Below the pieces are notes generated by a model that had not been told where the DNA came from, ran no database searches, and was given only the letters and a program-made list of their open reading frames with translations. A DNA stretch of 64,000 nt from Pseudomonas sp. SJZ074 (GTDB lineage: Bacteria; Pseudomonadota; Gammaproteobacteria; Pseudomonadales; Pseudomonadaceae). Made by a program: the position numbers and the translations under genes. The DNA lies in contig NZ_VIUE01000015.1 of NCBI RefSeq assembly GCF_007828215.1, positions 62,001 through 126,000 on the forward strand, in the 5' to 3' direction. Positions 40,394-54,662 of the stretch are shown one piece after another. The stretch's first letter is position 1, and every line of letters begins with the position of its first letter.

Positions 40394-40798
40394 TCAAGGG
40401 TGCGCTTCGCGCACCCTGCCACTCCATCCAGGCACCGGCTGCAACACCAGCACCAATCCGGAAAGCCCCAACACTACGTAGCTGAACACCCGCCACTGGC
40501 TTGCGTCCGGCCAGCCGAGACTCACCGCCAGAAACATTCCACAGGCATACAACGACATGAGCAGCAATTGCCCACGAATGTCGCGCCATAGGCTGGCACG
40601 GCCCTCAGCCTGAACCAGCACCAAAGCCTGGAATATTACACAGACTGCTGAGAACGCCACCATCAGTGCCGTCAGCATGCCCACAATTTCGTCGATCAGC
40701 AGCGGTGCCAGGCCGATTCGTCCCAGCACCGGCAGCAGACCGATGTGCAGCAGCCAAAGGCCGCCAACCCACAGCATCTGGGCAAGCTGCCAAAGCAT
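40394..40798 (-). CDS. Conserved membrane protein (DUF4149-like)
   Basis: A 134-residue protein with four membrane segments (about 5-25, 40-60, 75-95 and 107-125). The opening WQLAQMLWVGGLWLLHIGLL is typical of a conserved Pseudomonas protein found beside greA and yhbY. It probably lies in the inner membrane; its function is unknown. Its 3' end faces yhbY and a hairpin GGGTGCGC/GCGCACCC (40398-40416) overlaps the stop region and may terminate both genes. Confidence 0.75.
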   Translation of the reverse strand: MLWQLAQMLWVGGLWLLHIGLLPVLGRIGLAPLLIDEIVGMLTALMVAFSAVCVIFQALVLVQAEGRASLWRDIRGQLLLMSLYACGMFLAVSLGWPDASQWRVFSYVVLGLSGLVLVLQPVPGWSGRVREAHP

Positions 40799-40826
40799 GG
40801 CGCCCGCACGCAACGGGCGCCTTCGT

Positions 40827-41305
40827 TCAGACGTGACGGACTTCGACAATCTCATACTCGATGACGCCACCCGGCGTCTTCACCGTCACCACATCCCCCT
40901 CTTCCTTGGCGATCAAGGCGCGAGCGATAGGCGAACCAACGGAAATCTTGCCGAGTTTGATGTCCGCCTCGTCCTCACCCACGATCTGGTAAGTCACGCT
41001 TTCATCGGTCTCGACGTTGGCGATCTCCACGGTGGTGCCGAAGATGACCTTACCGGTATGCGGAATCGTCGTGACATCGATGATCACCGCATTCTGCAAG
41101 CGGCCTTCGATGTCTCGTACCCGCGCCTCGACCATACCCTGCTCTTCACGGGCTGCATGGTATTCGGCGTTTTCCTTGAGATCGCCCAGTTCGCGGGCCT
41201 CACCGATCGCCTGGCTCAAGCGCGGACGCTCGACCTTGGTCAGGTGCGCCAGCTCATCTTCCAGGGCGCGAGCGCCCTGAACAGTCATGGGGTACTTGGT
41301 TATGC

Positions 41306-41309
<4 letters not shown>
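40827..41309 (-). CDS. greA: Transcript cleavage factor GreA
   Basis: A 160-residue GreA: N-terminal coiled coil with LGDLKENAEYHAAREEQG (acidic tip) and C-terminal KISVGSPIARALIAKEEGD. It rescues stalled RNA polymerase by stimulating transcript cleavage. The start at 41309 (MSITKYPMTV) overlaps the carB stop by four bases (ATGA). Confidence 0.97.
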
Positions 41310-44527
<3,218 letters not shown>

Positions 44528-44632
44528 GGGTTTGTCACTCAAATCCGCAGGTCAGTCGGCTAGGCCGTCGAACAATCTTTGAAGCGCCCGCGGGGGCCGC
44601 CGCACTCGGGGCCGCCCTCGGGCTTCACGCGG

Positions 44633-45769
44633 TCAGCGTCGCTTGGCCATCTCATTGATGAAGCGATCGAACAGCGGCGCCACATCGTTCGGGCCCGGGC
44701 TCGCTTCAGGGTGGCCCTGGAAGCTGAACGCGCTCTTGTCGGTGCGCTCGATGCCTTGCAGCGTACCGTCGAACAGCGACTTATGGATCGCACGCACGTT
44801 GGCCGGCAGGGTCGCTTCATCCACCGCGAAGCCGTGGTTCTGGCTGGTAATCATCACCACACCAGTGTCCAGGTCCTGGACCGGGTGGTTGGCACCGTGG
44901 TGACCATGACCCATTTTCAGGGTCTTGGCACCCGACGCCAGGGCCAGCAGCTGGTGACCGAGGCAGATACCGAACACCGGGATCTCGGTTTCCAGCACAT
45001 CCTTGATCGCCTGGATCGCGTAGTCGCAAGGCTCAGGGTCACCCGGGCCGTTGGACAGGAACACACCATCGGGGTTGAGGGCCAGAACGTCAGCCGCCGG
45101 GGTCTGCGCCGGCACCACGGTCACGCGGCAACCGCGCTCGACCAGCATGCGCAGGATGTTCACTTTGACGCCGTAGTCGTAGGCGACCACGTGGTACGGC
45201 AGCTCGGACGCTTCGATCGTCGGGTGGCTGTCGGTCTTCAGGCTCCAGACCGAGGAACGCCACTCGTACTGCTTCTGAGTGCTGACGACTTTCGCCAGGT
45301 CCATGCCCTTGAGACCCGGGAAGCCCTGGGCGGCGGCGATGGCGGCGGCTTCGGAGATATTGTCGCCGGCCATGATGCAACCGTTCTGCGCGCCTTTCTC
45401 CCGGAGGATACGGGTCAGGCGACGGGTGTCGATCCCTGCGATTGCCACGACGTTGTTGGCTTTCAGGTAATCGGACAAGGACATCGTATTACGCCAGTTG
45501 CTCGCAACCAGCGGCAGGTCACGGATGACCAGGCCGGCAGACCAGACGCGATCGGACTCGGCATCTTCCGGCGTGGTGCCGGTGTTGCCAATGTGCGGGT
45601 AAGTCAGGGTAACGATTTGCTGGGCGTAGGAAGGATCGGTAAGAATTTCCTGATAGCCGGTCATTGCGGTGTTAAACACCACCTCACCAACGGTCTGACC
45701 GTCGGCTCCAATGGCTTCGCCGCGAAAAATGCTGCCATCAGCAAGGGCGAGTATGGCTGGCTTAGTCAA
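44633..45769 (-). CDS. carA: Carbamoyl-phosphate synthase small chain
   Basis: A 378-residue glutamine amidotransferase. The class I domain has GICLGHQLLALASG with the catalytic Cys and the HPEASPGP ending with catalytic His. It supplies ammonia to CarB for arginine and pyrimidine synthesis. It follows dapB after a strong terminator, so its promoter should lie within the 45 bases before the start. Confidence 0.98.
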   Translation of the reverse strand: MTKPAILALADGSIFRGEAIGADGQTVGEVVFNTAMTGYQEILTDPSYAQQIVTLTYPHIGNTGTTPEDAESDRVWSAGLVIRDLPLVASNWRNTMSLSDYLKANNVVAIAGIDTRRLTRILREKGAQNGCIMAGDNISEAAAIAAAQGFPGLKGMDLAKVVSTQKQYEWRSSVWSLKTDSHPTIEASELPYHVVAYDYGVKVNILRMLVERGCRVTVVPAQTPAADVLALNPDGVFLSNGPGDPEPCDYAIQAIKDVLETEIPVFGICLGHQLLALASGAKTLKMGHGHHGANHPVQDLDTGVVMITSQNHGFAVDEATLPANVRAIHKSLFDGTLQGIERTDKSAFSFQGHPEASPGPNDVAPLFDRFINEMAKRR

Positions 45770-45814
45770 GAAGACCTCCCGTAAATAAAGCCTGAAAGGG
45801 CGATCGCAGGTTGT

Positions 45815-45856
45815 AAAAAAGCGGAGTGACGTATGGACACGTCACCCCGCTTTTTT
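45815..45856. terminator. Terminator between dapB and carA
   Basis: AAAAAAGCGGAGTGACGT pairs with ACGTCACCCCGCTTTTTT around a 6-base loop (one mismatch). It is bidirectional and closes dapB. It stands 46 bases before the carA start, so a role as carA attenuator cannot be excluded by position alone. Confidence 0.85.
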
Positions 45857-46026
45857 CACTGAATTATTCTGCGCGCTTTTAGTGGACACACTAAAGCTGT
45901 AGCTTACAGAAAAAGGCTTTTTTGGTCCACCGCTAATGAGCCTTAAAGGCAGAGGAATGCGACAGGGCGTCGCGAAGCGGTGTCAAACGGGGCCGCAGTA
46001 TACACTGAACCCCGCTTTCATTGGCA

Positions 46027-46833
46027 TCAACGCAGGTCGAGTACGTCCTGCATATCGTACAAACCAGGCTCGCGACTATCCAGCCACAGCGCGGCCCGGA
46101 CAGCACCCTTGGCGAAGGTCATCCGGCTGGAAGCCTTGTGGGTGATCTCCAGGCGCTCGCCCTCGGTGGCGAACAGCACCGTATGATCCCCCACTACATC
46201 ACCACCGCGCACCGTAGCGAAACCGATGGTTTCCCGCTCACGGGCGCCGGTATGCCCTTCGCGCCCATAGACGGCCACGGCCTGCAGGTCGCGCCCCAGC
46301 GCCTCGGCAATCACTTCGCCCATGCGCAGGGCGGTTCCCGAAGGCGCATCGATCTTGTGCCGGTGATGCGCCTCGATGATCTCGATATCGGCGTCATCCC
46401 CCAGGACTCGGGCAGTCAGGTCCAGCAACTTCAACGACAGGTTCACTCCGACGCTGAAGTTCGCCGCGAACACGATCGGAATGTCCTTGCCTGCATCGGC
46501 CAGCAACTGCTTCTGCGCAGCGTCCAGCCCTGTGGTACCGATGACCATCGCCTTGCCATTCTTGCGGCAGATGGCGAGGTTCTTCAGCATTACCTCCGGC
46601 AAGGTGAAATCGATCAGCACATCGAACTCGTCGAGCACTTTTTCCAGGCCACCAGACATCGGCACACCGATGCGCCCCAGCGACGCCAGCTCACCCGCAT
46701 CGGCACCGACCAACGTGCTGTCGGGCCGAACGATGGCAGCCGTCAGGCCGGAGAGCGGCGAACGCTGCTGCACCGCCTCCACCAACGCCTTGCCCATGCG
46801 CCCAGCGGCGCCCATCACAGCTATACGTCGCAT
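46027..46833 (-). CDS. dapB: 4-hydroxy-tetrahydrodipicolinate reductase
   Basis: A 268-residue DapB with the nucleotide motif GAAGRMGKALV, EAHHRHKIDAPSGTALRMGE (catalytic His/Lys) and GFATVRGGDVVGDHTVLF. It acts in lysine and diaminopimelate synthesis. It lies nine bases behind dnaJ, in the Pseudomonas order dnaJ-dapB-carA. Confidence 0.98.
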   Translation of the reverse strand: MRRIAVMGAAGRMGKALVEAVQQRSPLSGLTAAIVRPDSTLVGADAGELASLGRIGVPMSGGLEKVLDEFDVLIDFTLPEVMLKNLAICRKNGKAMVIGTTGLDAAQKQLLADAGKDIPIVFAANFSVGVNLSLKLLDLTARVLGDDADIEIIEAHHRHKIDAPSGTALRMGEVIAEALGRDLQAVAVYGREGHTGARERETIGFATVRGGDVVGDHTVLFATEGERLEITHKASSRMTFAKGAVRAALWLDSREPGLYDMQDVLDLR

Positions 46834-46842
46834 GCGACCTCC

Positions 46843-47967
46843 TTACAGATCGCCGAAGAAGCGCTTCACGCCTTCGAACCAACCGGTGGTTTTTGGCGAG
46901 TGGCTGTTGTCGTCCGCCAGCGAGCTGCGGAACTCTTCCAGCAATTCGCGCTGGCGCCGGCTGAGGTTGACCGGCGTCTCGACCGCAACACGACACATCA
47001 GGTCGCCCGCACCGCCGCCGCGCACAGGCGCAACACCCTTGCCGCGGATCCGGAACTGCTTGCCGGTCTGTGTGCCCTCGGGGATTTTCAGCTTCACGCG
47101 ACCGTCGAGCGTTGGAATCTCGAGTTCGCCACCCAACGCGGCATCGACGAAACCGATCGGCACTTCGCAGAACAGGTGTTTGCCGTCGCGCTGGAAAATC
47201 GAGTGCTCACGCACGTTGATGACGACATAGAGGTCACCGGTCGGGCCGCCCTGGGCACCCGCCTCGCCTTCGCCGGACAGGCGAATGCGGTCACCGGTAT
47301 CGACGCCGGCCGGCACTTTCACCGACAGGGTCTTGTATTCCTCGACGCGCCCTTCGCCATGGCAGGAATCGCATGGGTCGGAAATGATCTTGCCCTGACC
47401 ATGGCAACGCGGGCAGGTCTGCTGCACCGAGAAGAAGCCCTGTTGCATGCGAACCTGGCCGATACCGCCACAGGTCGGGCAAGTGACAGGCGAGGAGCCC
47501 TTCTTGGCGCCCGAACCATCGCACGGCTTGCAATTGACCAGCGTCGGCACGCGGATATTGACGGTCGTGCCACGCACCGCCTCTTCCAGGTTCAACTCCA
47601 GCGTGTAGCGCAAGTCGCTGCCACGCTGGGCGCCACCACGGGCACCGCCGCGACCACCACCGAAGAAATCGCTGAACACGTCGCCGAAGATGTCGGAGAA
47701 GTTCTGCCCGCCAAAACCGGCACCGCCGCCCCCCATGCTCGGGTCGACACCGGCATGCCCGTACTGGTCGTAAGCCGCGCGCTTGCTGGAGTCGGACAGC
47801 ACTTCGTAAGCCTCGTTGGCTTCCTTGAACAGCTCTTCCGACGCTTTATCGCCTGGATTACGATCCGGGTGGTGCTTCATCGCCAGGCGACGATAGGCCT
47901 TTTTCAGATCCGCCTCGCTGGCCCCCCGCTCGACACCCAATACTTCGTAGAAATCACGCTTTGCCAT
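46843..47967 (-). CDS. dnaJ: Chaperone DnaJ
   Basis: A 374-residue DnaJ: J domain with KHHPDRNPGD, Gly/Phe-rich part (about 72-110, GGGGAGFGG), four zinc-binding CxxCxGxG-type repeats (about 143-210) and a C-terminal client-binding region. It stimulates DnaK. The start at 47967 (MAKRDFYEVLGV) is the usual one. 284 bases with a REP-like palindrome separate it from dnaK. Confidence 0.98.
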   Translation of the reverse strand: MAKRDFYEVLGVERGASEADLKKAYRRLAMKHHPDRNPGDKASEELFKEANEAYEVLSDSSKRAAYDQYGHAGVDPSMGGGGAGFGGQNFSDIFGDVFSDFFGGGRGGARGGAQRGSDLRYTLELNLEEAVRGTTVNIRVPTLVNCKPCDGSGAKKGSSPVTCPTCGGIGQVRMQQGFFSVQQTCPRCHGQGKIISDPCDSCHGEGRVEEYKTLSVKVPAGVDTGDRIRLSGEGEAGAQGGPTGDLYVVINVREHSIFQRDGKHLFCEVPIGFVDAALGGELEIPTLDGRVKLKIPEGTQTGKQFRIRGKGVAPVRGGGAGDLMCRVAVETPVNLSRRQRELLEEFRSSLADDNSHSPKTTGWFEGVKRFFGDL

Positions 47968-48174
47968 TAGTCTTTGCACTCTTTTAGGACGTCCGGCAAA
48001 GCTCTCCTGAGCCTCGCCCAACTCGTTGAGCCCCTACAGGCCCGGACCCAACCACGTCGATTCAGCGATCCCGGTCTCAGGCCCAAAACGAAAAGCAGGA
48101 GCTTTCCCGATTACGCCATCAGCACCCGAACGTTGTCGCATGCTGTAAAAATTCATGGGTTCCAGACACGCCAA

Positions 48175-48194
48175 CGCGGGAGCAAGCTCCCGCG
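48175..48194. repeat. Solo REP-like palindrome between dnaK and dnaJ
   Basis: CGCGGGAGCAAGCTCCCGCG is a 9-bp inverted repeat around AA. Its core GGGAGCAAGCTCCC is the common REP core of P. fluorescens-type genomes. It could protect the dnaK mRNA end or limit readthrough to dnaJ. Confidence 0.7.
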
Positions 48195-48251
48195 CGGCGA
48201 CATCCTACCAGCCACCGCACAAACGCAGTCAACCGGCCAACCAACAAGCGA

Positions 48252-50168
<1,917 letters not shown>

Positions 50169-50246
50169 GTTAACTCTCCCGGAACTTGGATTTTGTTGCC
50201 GCGGCAGTGGTGGCTAACCGCGGTAGCACTTAAACGCTTGACTTCT

Positions 50247-50274
50247 TAATGGGGCCGCTACGGCCGATTTCAAG
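50247..50274 (-). promoter_or_regulatory. Sigma-32 heat-shock promoter of dnaK
   Basis: On the - strand CTTGAAA (50274-50268) and CCCCATTA (50254-50247) are 13 bases apart, a near-consensus sigma-32 promoter. Its -35 overlaps the grpE stop region, so dnaK can be transcribed apart from grpE. Confidence 0.85.
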
Positions 50275-50836
50275 CCTGTTCATCAATAGAAGGTGAAACC
50301 GGTGCTGGCGCCTTGCTGACCACGACCATGGCCGGGCGCAGCAGACGACCGTTGAGCAGGTAACCTTTCTGGAAAACCTTCAGAACGCTGTTTGGCTCGG
50401 CGTCGGCACTTTCCTGCATCGCCATGGCCTGGTGGTGCTCGGCGTTGAAGGGTTCGCCATGGGGATCGATGGCTTCGAGCTGATAGCGCTTGAGGGTGTC
50501 CTGGAACATTTTCAGGGTCAGCTCGATGCCTTCGCGCATCGGACGAATGTTCTCGTCGTCCGGATTGGACAACTCCAGGCCGCGCTCCAGGCTGTCAATG
50601 ATCGGCAGCAGGTCGCCGGCGAAGCGCTCCAGGGCGAATTTGTGAGCTTTCTCCACATCCTGCTCGGCGCGACGGCGGACGTTCTGCAGGTCGGCTGCTA
50701 CACGCAACGCCTGATCCTGCGCACCGGCCAGTTGCTCTTCGAGCACTTGTACACGGGCCGCCAGATCACCACCCGAATCCTGGGAGGTCTGATTGGCCTC
50801 TTGGTTTTGCGTATCCTGCGTCTGTTCGTCAGCCAT
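50270..50836 (-). CDS. grpE: Nucleotide exchange factor GrpE
   Basis: A 188-residue GrpE: a charged N-terminus, a long coiled coil (about 25-75), LPIIDSLERGLELSNPDDEN and the C-terminal beta part with FQKGYLLNGRLLRPAMVVVS. It exchanges nucleotide on DnaK and acts as thermosensor. It is first in the grpE-dnaK-dnaJ group with its own sigma-32 promoter. Confidence 0.97.
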   Translation of the reverse strand: MADEQTQDTQNQEANQTSQDSGGDLAARVQVLEEQLAGAQDQALRVAADLQNVRRRAEQDVEKAHKFALERFAGDLLPIIDSLERGLELSNPDDENIRPMREGIELTLKMFQDTLKRYQLEAIDPHGEPFNAEHHQAMAMQESADAEPNSVLKVFQKGYLLNGRLLRPAMVVVSKAPAPVSPSIDEQA

Positions 50837-50889
50837 AGTTCTCTCCTCTCAACTTCGTCCGCGAGCTCGACTCGCGCTTCTGCCCCCGT

Positions 50890-50917
50890 ATATGGGGCCG
50901 GGTTTTCCAGCTTCAAG
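50890..50917 (-). promoter_or_regulatory. Sigma-32 heat-shock promoter of grpE
   Basis: On the - strand CTTGAAG (50917-50911) and CCCCATAT (50897-50890) are 13 bases apart, a strong sigma-32 match about 50 bases before the grpE start. Confidence 0.85.
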
Positions 50918-51077
50918 GGGCGCTCGACGAATTGACCTTACAAAAAGCAATTGCATACCTATTACCTACCGCACTAAGAAATTCACTCCATCAAGCAAAT
51001 CGAGCTAAGCGAGGGCATTGTCAGTCCGAAACAAAACACTGTATAAATAACCAGACTTAACGCCTGGGAGCGGCTTT

Positions 51078-52751
51078 ATGCTGGTGCACCTGTCCGTACA
51101 CAACTACGCCATCGTCGAACACCTCGACCTCGAACTTGACCGGGGTATGAGCGTGATTACCGGTGAGACCGGGGCCGGCAAGTCGATCATGCTCGATGCC
51201 CTGGGCCTGACACTGGGTGATCGCGCCGACAGCGGCGTCGTACGCCCCGGAGCAGACAAGGCCGACATCCTGGCGACCTTCGACCTGGTCGACATCCCCG
51301 AAGCCAGCACCTGGCTGGCCGAGCGCGACCTGGACACCGATGGCCTGTGCATCCTGCGCCGGGTCATCACCGCCGAAGGCCGCTCCCGAGGTTACATCAA
51401 CGGCACGCCCTGCCCCCTGGGTGACCTCAAGGCCCTCGGGGAACTGCTGATCGACATCCACAGCCAGCACGAACACCAGTCGCTGCTCAAGACCGACACC
51501 CATCGTCGCCTGCTCGATGAATATGCCGGCGCCACGGACCTGGCCCGCCAGGTCCAACTGGCCGCCCAACGCTGGCGCCAGACCCGGCAGGAACTGGATC
51601 GGCTCTCCAACTCCGGCGACGAACAGCGTGCCCGCCATCAATTGCTGAGCTATCAGCTCGAAGAGTTGGAGAACCTGGCCCTGGGGGAAAATGAACTGGA
51701 GGAGCTGGAGCAGGAACACAAGAACCTGACCAATGCCGAAACCCTGTTGGGCATCTGCCGGCAAGTCGTCGAGCAATGCAGCGAAAGTGATTCGGGTAAC
51801 GTACTCAATGCACTGACAGCGAGCCTGAACCGACTCACCAGCGTGAACAATTCCGTCGGTGCCCTGAGCGAAGCGACCAACCTGCTGACCAGCGCGCAGA
51901 TCCAGGTTGAAGAAGCCGTCGGGGAGTTGAACCGATTCCTCGATCATTTCGATGCCGACCCGGCGCGCCTGCAATATCTGGAAGAGCGCCTGGACACTAT
52001 CTATACCCTGGCCCGCAAACACCGTATCCAGCCCACCGACGTCATCGAACTGCAGCAACGCCTGCTGGAAGAGCTGGAAACCCTGAACGCCAACGATGAG
52101 TCCATCGAGCGCCTGGGGGACGAGCTGGCTTCCTATGCCCGTCATTACCATGAGAGAGCCAAAGAGCTCAGCGAACTGCGCCGCATGGCCGCAACCGGGC
52201 TGGCCAGCGCGGTGGAGCAGGAAATCCAGCGCCTGGGCATGCCGGGGGGGCGCTTCACCATTGAACTGCGCCCCAACGCAGGCGACGAACTTCAGCCTAA
52301 CGGGCTGGAGCAGGTAGAGCTGCTGGTCAGCGCCAACCCCGGCCAACCGCTCAAGGCACTGGCAAAAGTCGCGTCCGGCGGTGAGTTGTCGCGAATCAGC
52401 CTGGCCATTCAGGTCATCACCGCCCAGACCTCACGCGTACCGACGCTGGTATTCGACGAAGTGGACGTGGGGATTGGCGGACCGACGGCAGAAATTGTCG
52501 GGCAGCTACTGCGCAGGCTCGGGGAGCGTGGCCAGGTGCTGACGGTCACTCACCTGCCTCAGGTCGCCGCACAAGGCCATCAACATCTATTTGTCCATAA
52601 AGTGCGCGGCGAGGATGCCACCCGTACCGCAGTGTCCAAGCTCAACAAAAACGAACGCGTGGAAGAAGTGGCGCGGATGCTGGGAGGGATCGACCTCACC
52701 AAGGAATCCCTGGCCCATGCGAAGAAAATGGTGGTTGCGGCAAAAAGCTGA
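51078..52751 (+). CDS. recN: DNA repair protein RecN
   Basis: A 557-residue SMC-like ATPase with Walker A GETGAGKSIMLDALGLTLGD near residue 30, a central coiled coil (about 165-375), and the signature and Walker B parts VASGGELSRISLAIQVI and TLVFDEVDVGIGG. It helps hold broken DNA for repair and is normally under LexA. The 241 bases before it, shared with grpE, are AT-rich; no clear LexA box was identified. Confidence 0.97.
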   Translation: MLVHLSVHNYAIVEHLDLELDRGMSVITGETGAGKSIMLDALGLTLGDRADSGVVRPGADKADILATFDLVDIPEASTWLAERDLDTDGLCILRRVITAEGRSRGYINGTPCPLGDLKALGELLIDIHSQHEHQSLLKTDTHRRLLDEYAGATDLARQVQLAAQRWRQTRQELDRLSNSGDEQRARHQLLSYQLEELENLALGENELEELEQEHKNLTNAETLLGICRQVVEQCSESDSGNVLNALTASLNRLTSVNNSVGALSEATNLLTSAQIQVEEAVGELNRFLDHFDADPARLQYLEERLDTIYTLARKHRIQPTDVIELQQRLLEELETLNANDESIERLGDELASYARHYHERAKELSELRRMAATGLASAVEQEIQRLGMPGGRFTIELRPNAGDELQPNGLEQVELLVSANPGQPLKALAKVASGGELSRISLAIQVITAQTSRVPTLVFDEVDVGIGGPTAEIVGQLLRRLGERGQVLTVTHLPQVAAQGHQHLFVHKVRGEDATRTAVSKLNKNERVEEVARMLGGIDLTKESLAHAKKMVVAAKS

Positions 52752-52768
52752 CAACCATCACAAAGCAA

Positions 52769-52792
52769 GAAGGCGACCCTGAGGTCGCCTTC
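52769..52792. terminator. Bidirectional terminator between recN and fur
   Basis: GAAGGCGACC/GGTCGCCTTC with loop CTGA, followed by TTTCGTTT on the + strand. It separates the convergent genes recN and fur. Confidence 0.8.
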
Positions 52793-52826
52793 TTTCGTTT
52801 CGGGAGCCAGGGCTCACTCAACATGC

Positions 52827-53231
52827 TTATTTAAGTTTGCGTACATGCAAGACGAGATGATGATCGATCAGCTCGAAACCATGATCCGCGGCAATTGCTT
52901 TTTGCAGCTTCTCGATTTCAGGACTGACGAACTCAATGACCTCACGGCTCTCAACATCCACCATGTGATCGTGATGCTCTCCATCCGCCAATTCGAAGAC
53001 CGCATGACCGCCATCGAAATTATGGCGAGCCACGAGGCCGGCAGCCTCGAATTGGGTCAGAACACGGTAAACCGTGGCCAGACCGACGTCCTCACCCGCT
53101 TCCATAAGGGCCTTGTAGACGTCTTCGGCACTCATGTGCCGCTGCTCGGTGGAGTCGAGCATTTGCAGAATCTTGACCCTTGGCAGTGTCACCTTGAGGC
53201 CGGCTTTGCGTAGTTCGCTATTTTCAACCAT
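52827..53231 (-). CDS. fur: Ferric uptake regulator Fur
   Basis: A 134-residue Fur: winged helix (about 1-85, GLATVYRVLTQFEAAGLVAR) and dimerisation domain with the metal-binding ADGEHHDHMVDVES. It represses iron uptake genes with Fe(II). No cysteine is present, so the structural CxxC zinc site of E. coli Fur is missing; Pseudomonas Fur is known to lack these pairs. It is divergent from bamE. Confidence 0.97.
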   Translation of the reverse strand: MVENSELRKAGLKVTLPRVKILQMLDSTEQRHMSAEDVYKALMEAGEDVGLATVYRVLTQFEAAGLVARHNFDGGHAVFELADGEHHDHMVDVESREVIEFVSPEIEKLQKAIAADHGFELIDHHLVLHVRKLK

Positions 53232-53328
53232 GGTCAGCTTTCTCGCGATGCTGCTTCGCAGCTTCTCTTAATGCGGGTATGATCGGCGTTTACGTTGTCC
53301 CAGCCAAGATAGTGGAAGTCGCCCACCG

Positions 53329-53853
53329 ATGCAAAACACCAAGCTCTTGCTAACCAGTTTCACCTTCGTGGGACTGCTCGCACTCGCCGGTTGTTCATTC
53401 CCCGGGGTTTACAAAATCGACATCCAGCAGGGCAATGTCGTGACGCAGGACATGATAGACCAGTTACGCCCGGGAATGACCCGCCGGCAAGTACGGTTTA
53501 TCATGGGTAACCCCCTGCTGACCGACACGTTCCACGCCGATCGCTGGGATTATCTCTACAGCTTGCAGCCTGGCGGCGGTGAGCGCCAGCAAGAACGCAT
53601 CAGCGTTATCTTCAATGCCAATGATCAACTCGTCAGCCTGTCAGGCGATTTCATGCCCGGCGTGAGTCGCGACGAGGCCATCATGGGCAAGGACAGCGGC
53701 ACGACGGTCACGCCGGCCGAGAACGGCGAGAAGGCGAAACCGGAAAAACCGGTCAAGCCAGGTTCGTTGCTGGACCAGATCCAGAAGGATGTGGACAGCG
53801 TCGAAACCGTCCCCGTCCCGACACCAGAACCACTGGACACCACGCCGCAATAA
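53329..53853 (+). CDS. bamE: Outer membrane assembly lipoprotein BamE
   Basis: A 174-residue lipoprotein with lipobox LALAGC (Cys22). The SmpA/OmlA domain has GNVVTQDMIDQLRPGMTRRQ and FIMGNPLLTDTFHADRWDYL. The tail from about 125 is Lys/Pro-rich and longer than in E. coli, as usual in Pseudomonas. It is part of the Bam complex. Divergent fur and bamE is the known Pseudomonas arrangement. Confidence 0.96.
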   Translation: MQNTKLLLTSFTFVGLLALAGCSFPGVYKIDIQQGNVVTQDMIDQLRPGMTRRQVRFIMGNPLLTDTFHADRWDYLYSLQPGGGERQQERISVIFNANDQLVSLSGDFMPGVSRDEAIMGKDSGTTVTPAENGEKAKPEKPVKPGSLLDQIQKDVDSVETVPVPTPEPLDTTPQ

Positions 53854-53864
53854 ATCGCGACATG

Positions 53865-53890
53865 AAAAAACCCGGCATGCCGGGTTTTTT
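53865..53890. terminator. Bidirectional terminator between bamE and rnfH
   Basis: AAAAAACCCGGCATGCCGGGTTTTTT is a symmetrical palindrome with T-runs in both directions, between the convergent bamE and rnfH. Confidence 0.9.
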
Positions 53891-53912
53891 ATTGCCTTCA
53901 ATCCAGATCCGA

Positions 53913-54215
53913 TTATTGATTCTGCTTACGGGCCTCGGCAGCCTTGGCCGCGCGCAGGCGACGGATTTCCTTCGGATCCGCCAGCAACGGCCGATAAATC
54001 TCAAGCCGATCACCCGCCTGGACCGTCTGGCGCTCCGGATCGGCAATCACCTTGCTGAAAATCCCCACCGGACATGTGGCCAGGTCGAGCTCGGGGAACT
54101 CATCGGCAATGCCCGATGCAGCCAGCGCAGCGCGAACCGTCGTGCCTTGTGGCACTGCAAATGCCCGCAAGACCTGACGCTGGACAGCGGCATAGACCAC
54201 TTCTATCTCGATCAA
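53913..54215 (-). CDS. rnfH: RnfH-family ubiquitin-like protein
   Basis: A 100-residue protein (IEIEVVYAAVQRQVLRAFAV; AGDRLEIYRPLLADPKEIRR) of the UPF0125/RnfH family, beta-grasp fold. The start is inferred as TTG at 54215, overlapping the ratA stop (TTGA); no ATG exists at this place. It always accompanies ratA. Its function is uncertain. Confidence 0.85.
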   Translation of the reverse strand: MIEIEVVYAAVQRQVLRAFAVPQGTTVRAALAASGIADEFPELDLATCPVGIFSKVIADPERQTVQAGDRLEIYRPLLADPKEIRRLRAAKAAEARKQNQ

Positions 54216-54655
54216 CGCTTGAGCTCTGCATTTTGCTTGGCGCGCTGGCAGAACGCGTCGACCAGGGTATTGGCCGCCTGATTGAACAACGGCCCCAGCG
54301 TGGCCCGAACCAGTGGGCCTGCATAGTCGAACGACAGATCCAGACTGATCTTGCAGGCCTTCTCTCCCAACGGCTTGAACACCCAGATACCGTGAAGCTG
54401 GTTGAAAGGCCCTTCTTCCAGGTTCATTTCGATGGACTGACCCGGCACCAGAGTATTGCGGGTCACGAAATGCTGGCTCAGCCCGCCCTTGGCGACGTTG
54501 AGGCTCGCACGCATATGGGTCTCGGAGCTCTCGAGCACCTCGGCGGACGAGCACCAGGGCAGGAACTGCGGATAACTCGCCACATCGTTGACCAGGTCGT
54601 ACAGCGCTTGCGCCGGATAAGGCAGCAAGGCCGAGCGTTGAATATGTGTCGTCAT
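54212..54655 (-). CDS. ratA: RatA-type START-domain protein
   Basis: A 147-residue protein with LYDLVNDVASYPQFLPWCSS, the SRPBCC/START-like fold. In E. coli the homologue RatA blocks 70S formation; the fold also matches Coq10, which binds ubiquinone. It stands next to rnfH and near smpB, as in most gammaproteobacteria. Confidence 0.92.
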   Translation of the reverse strand: MTTHIQRSALLPYPAQALYDLVNDVASYPQFLPWCSSAEVLESSETHMRASLNVAKGGLSQHFVTRNTLVPGQSIEMNLEEGPFNQLHGIWVFKPLGEKACKISLDLSFDYAGPLVRATLGPLFNQAANTLVDAFCQRAKQNAELKR

Positions 54656-54662
54656 GTAAGCG

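Noticed and set aside
45815..45856. Attenuator for carA
   Set aside because: The hairpin is bidirectional, stands directly behind dapB, and no leader peptide or alternative pairing is seen, so dapB terminator is the simpler reading.
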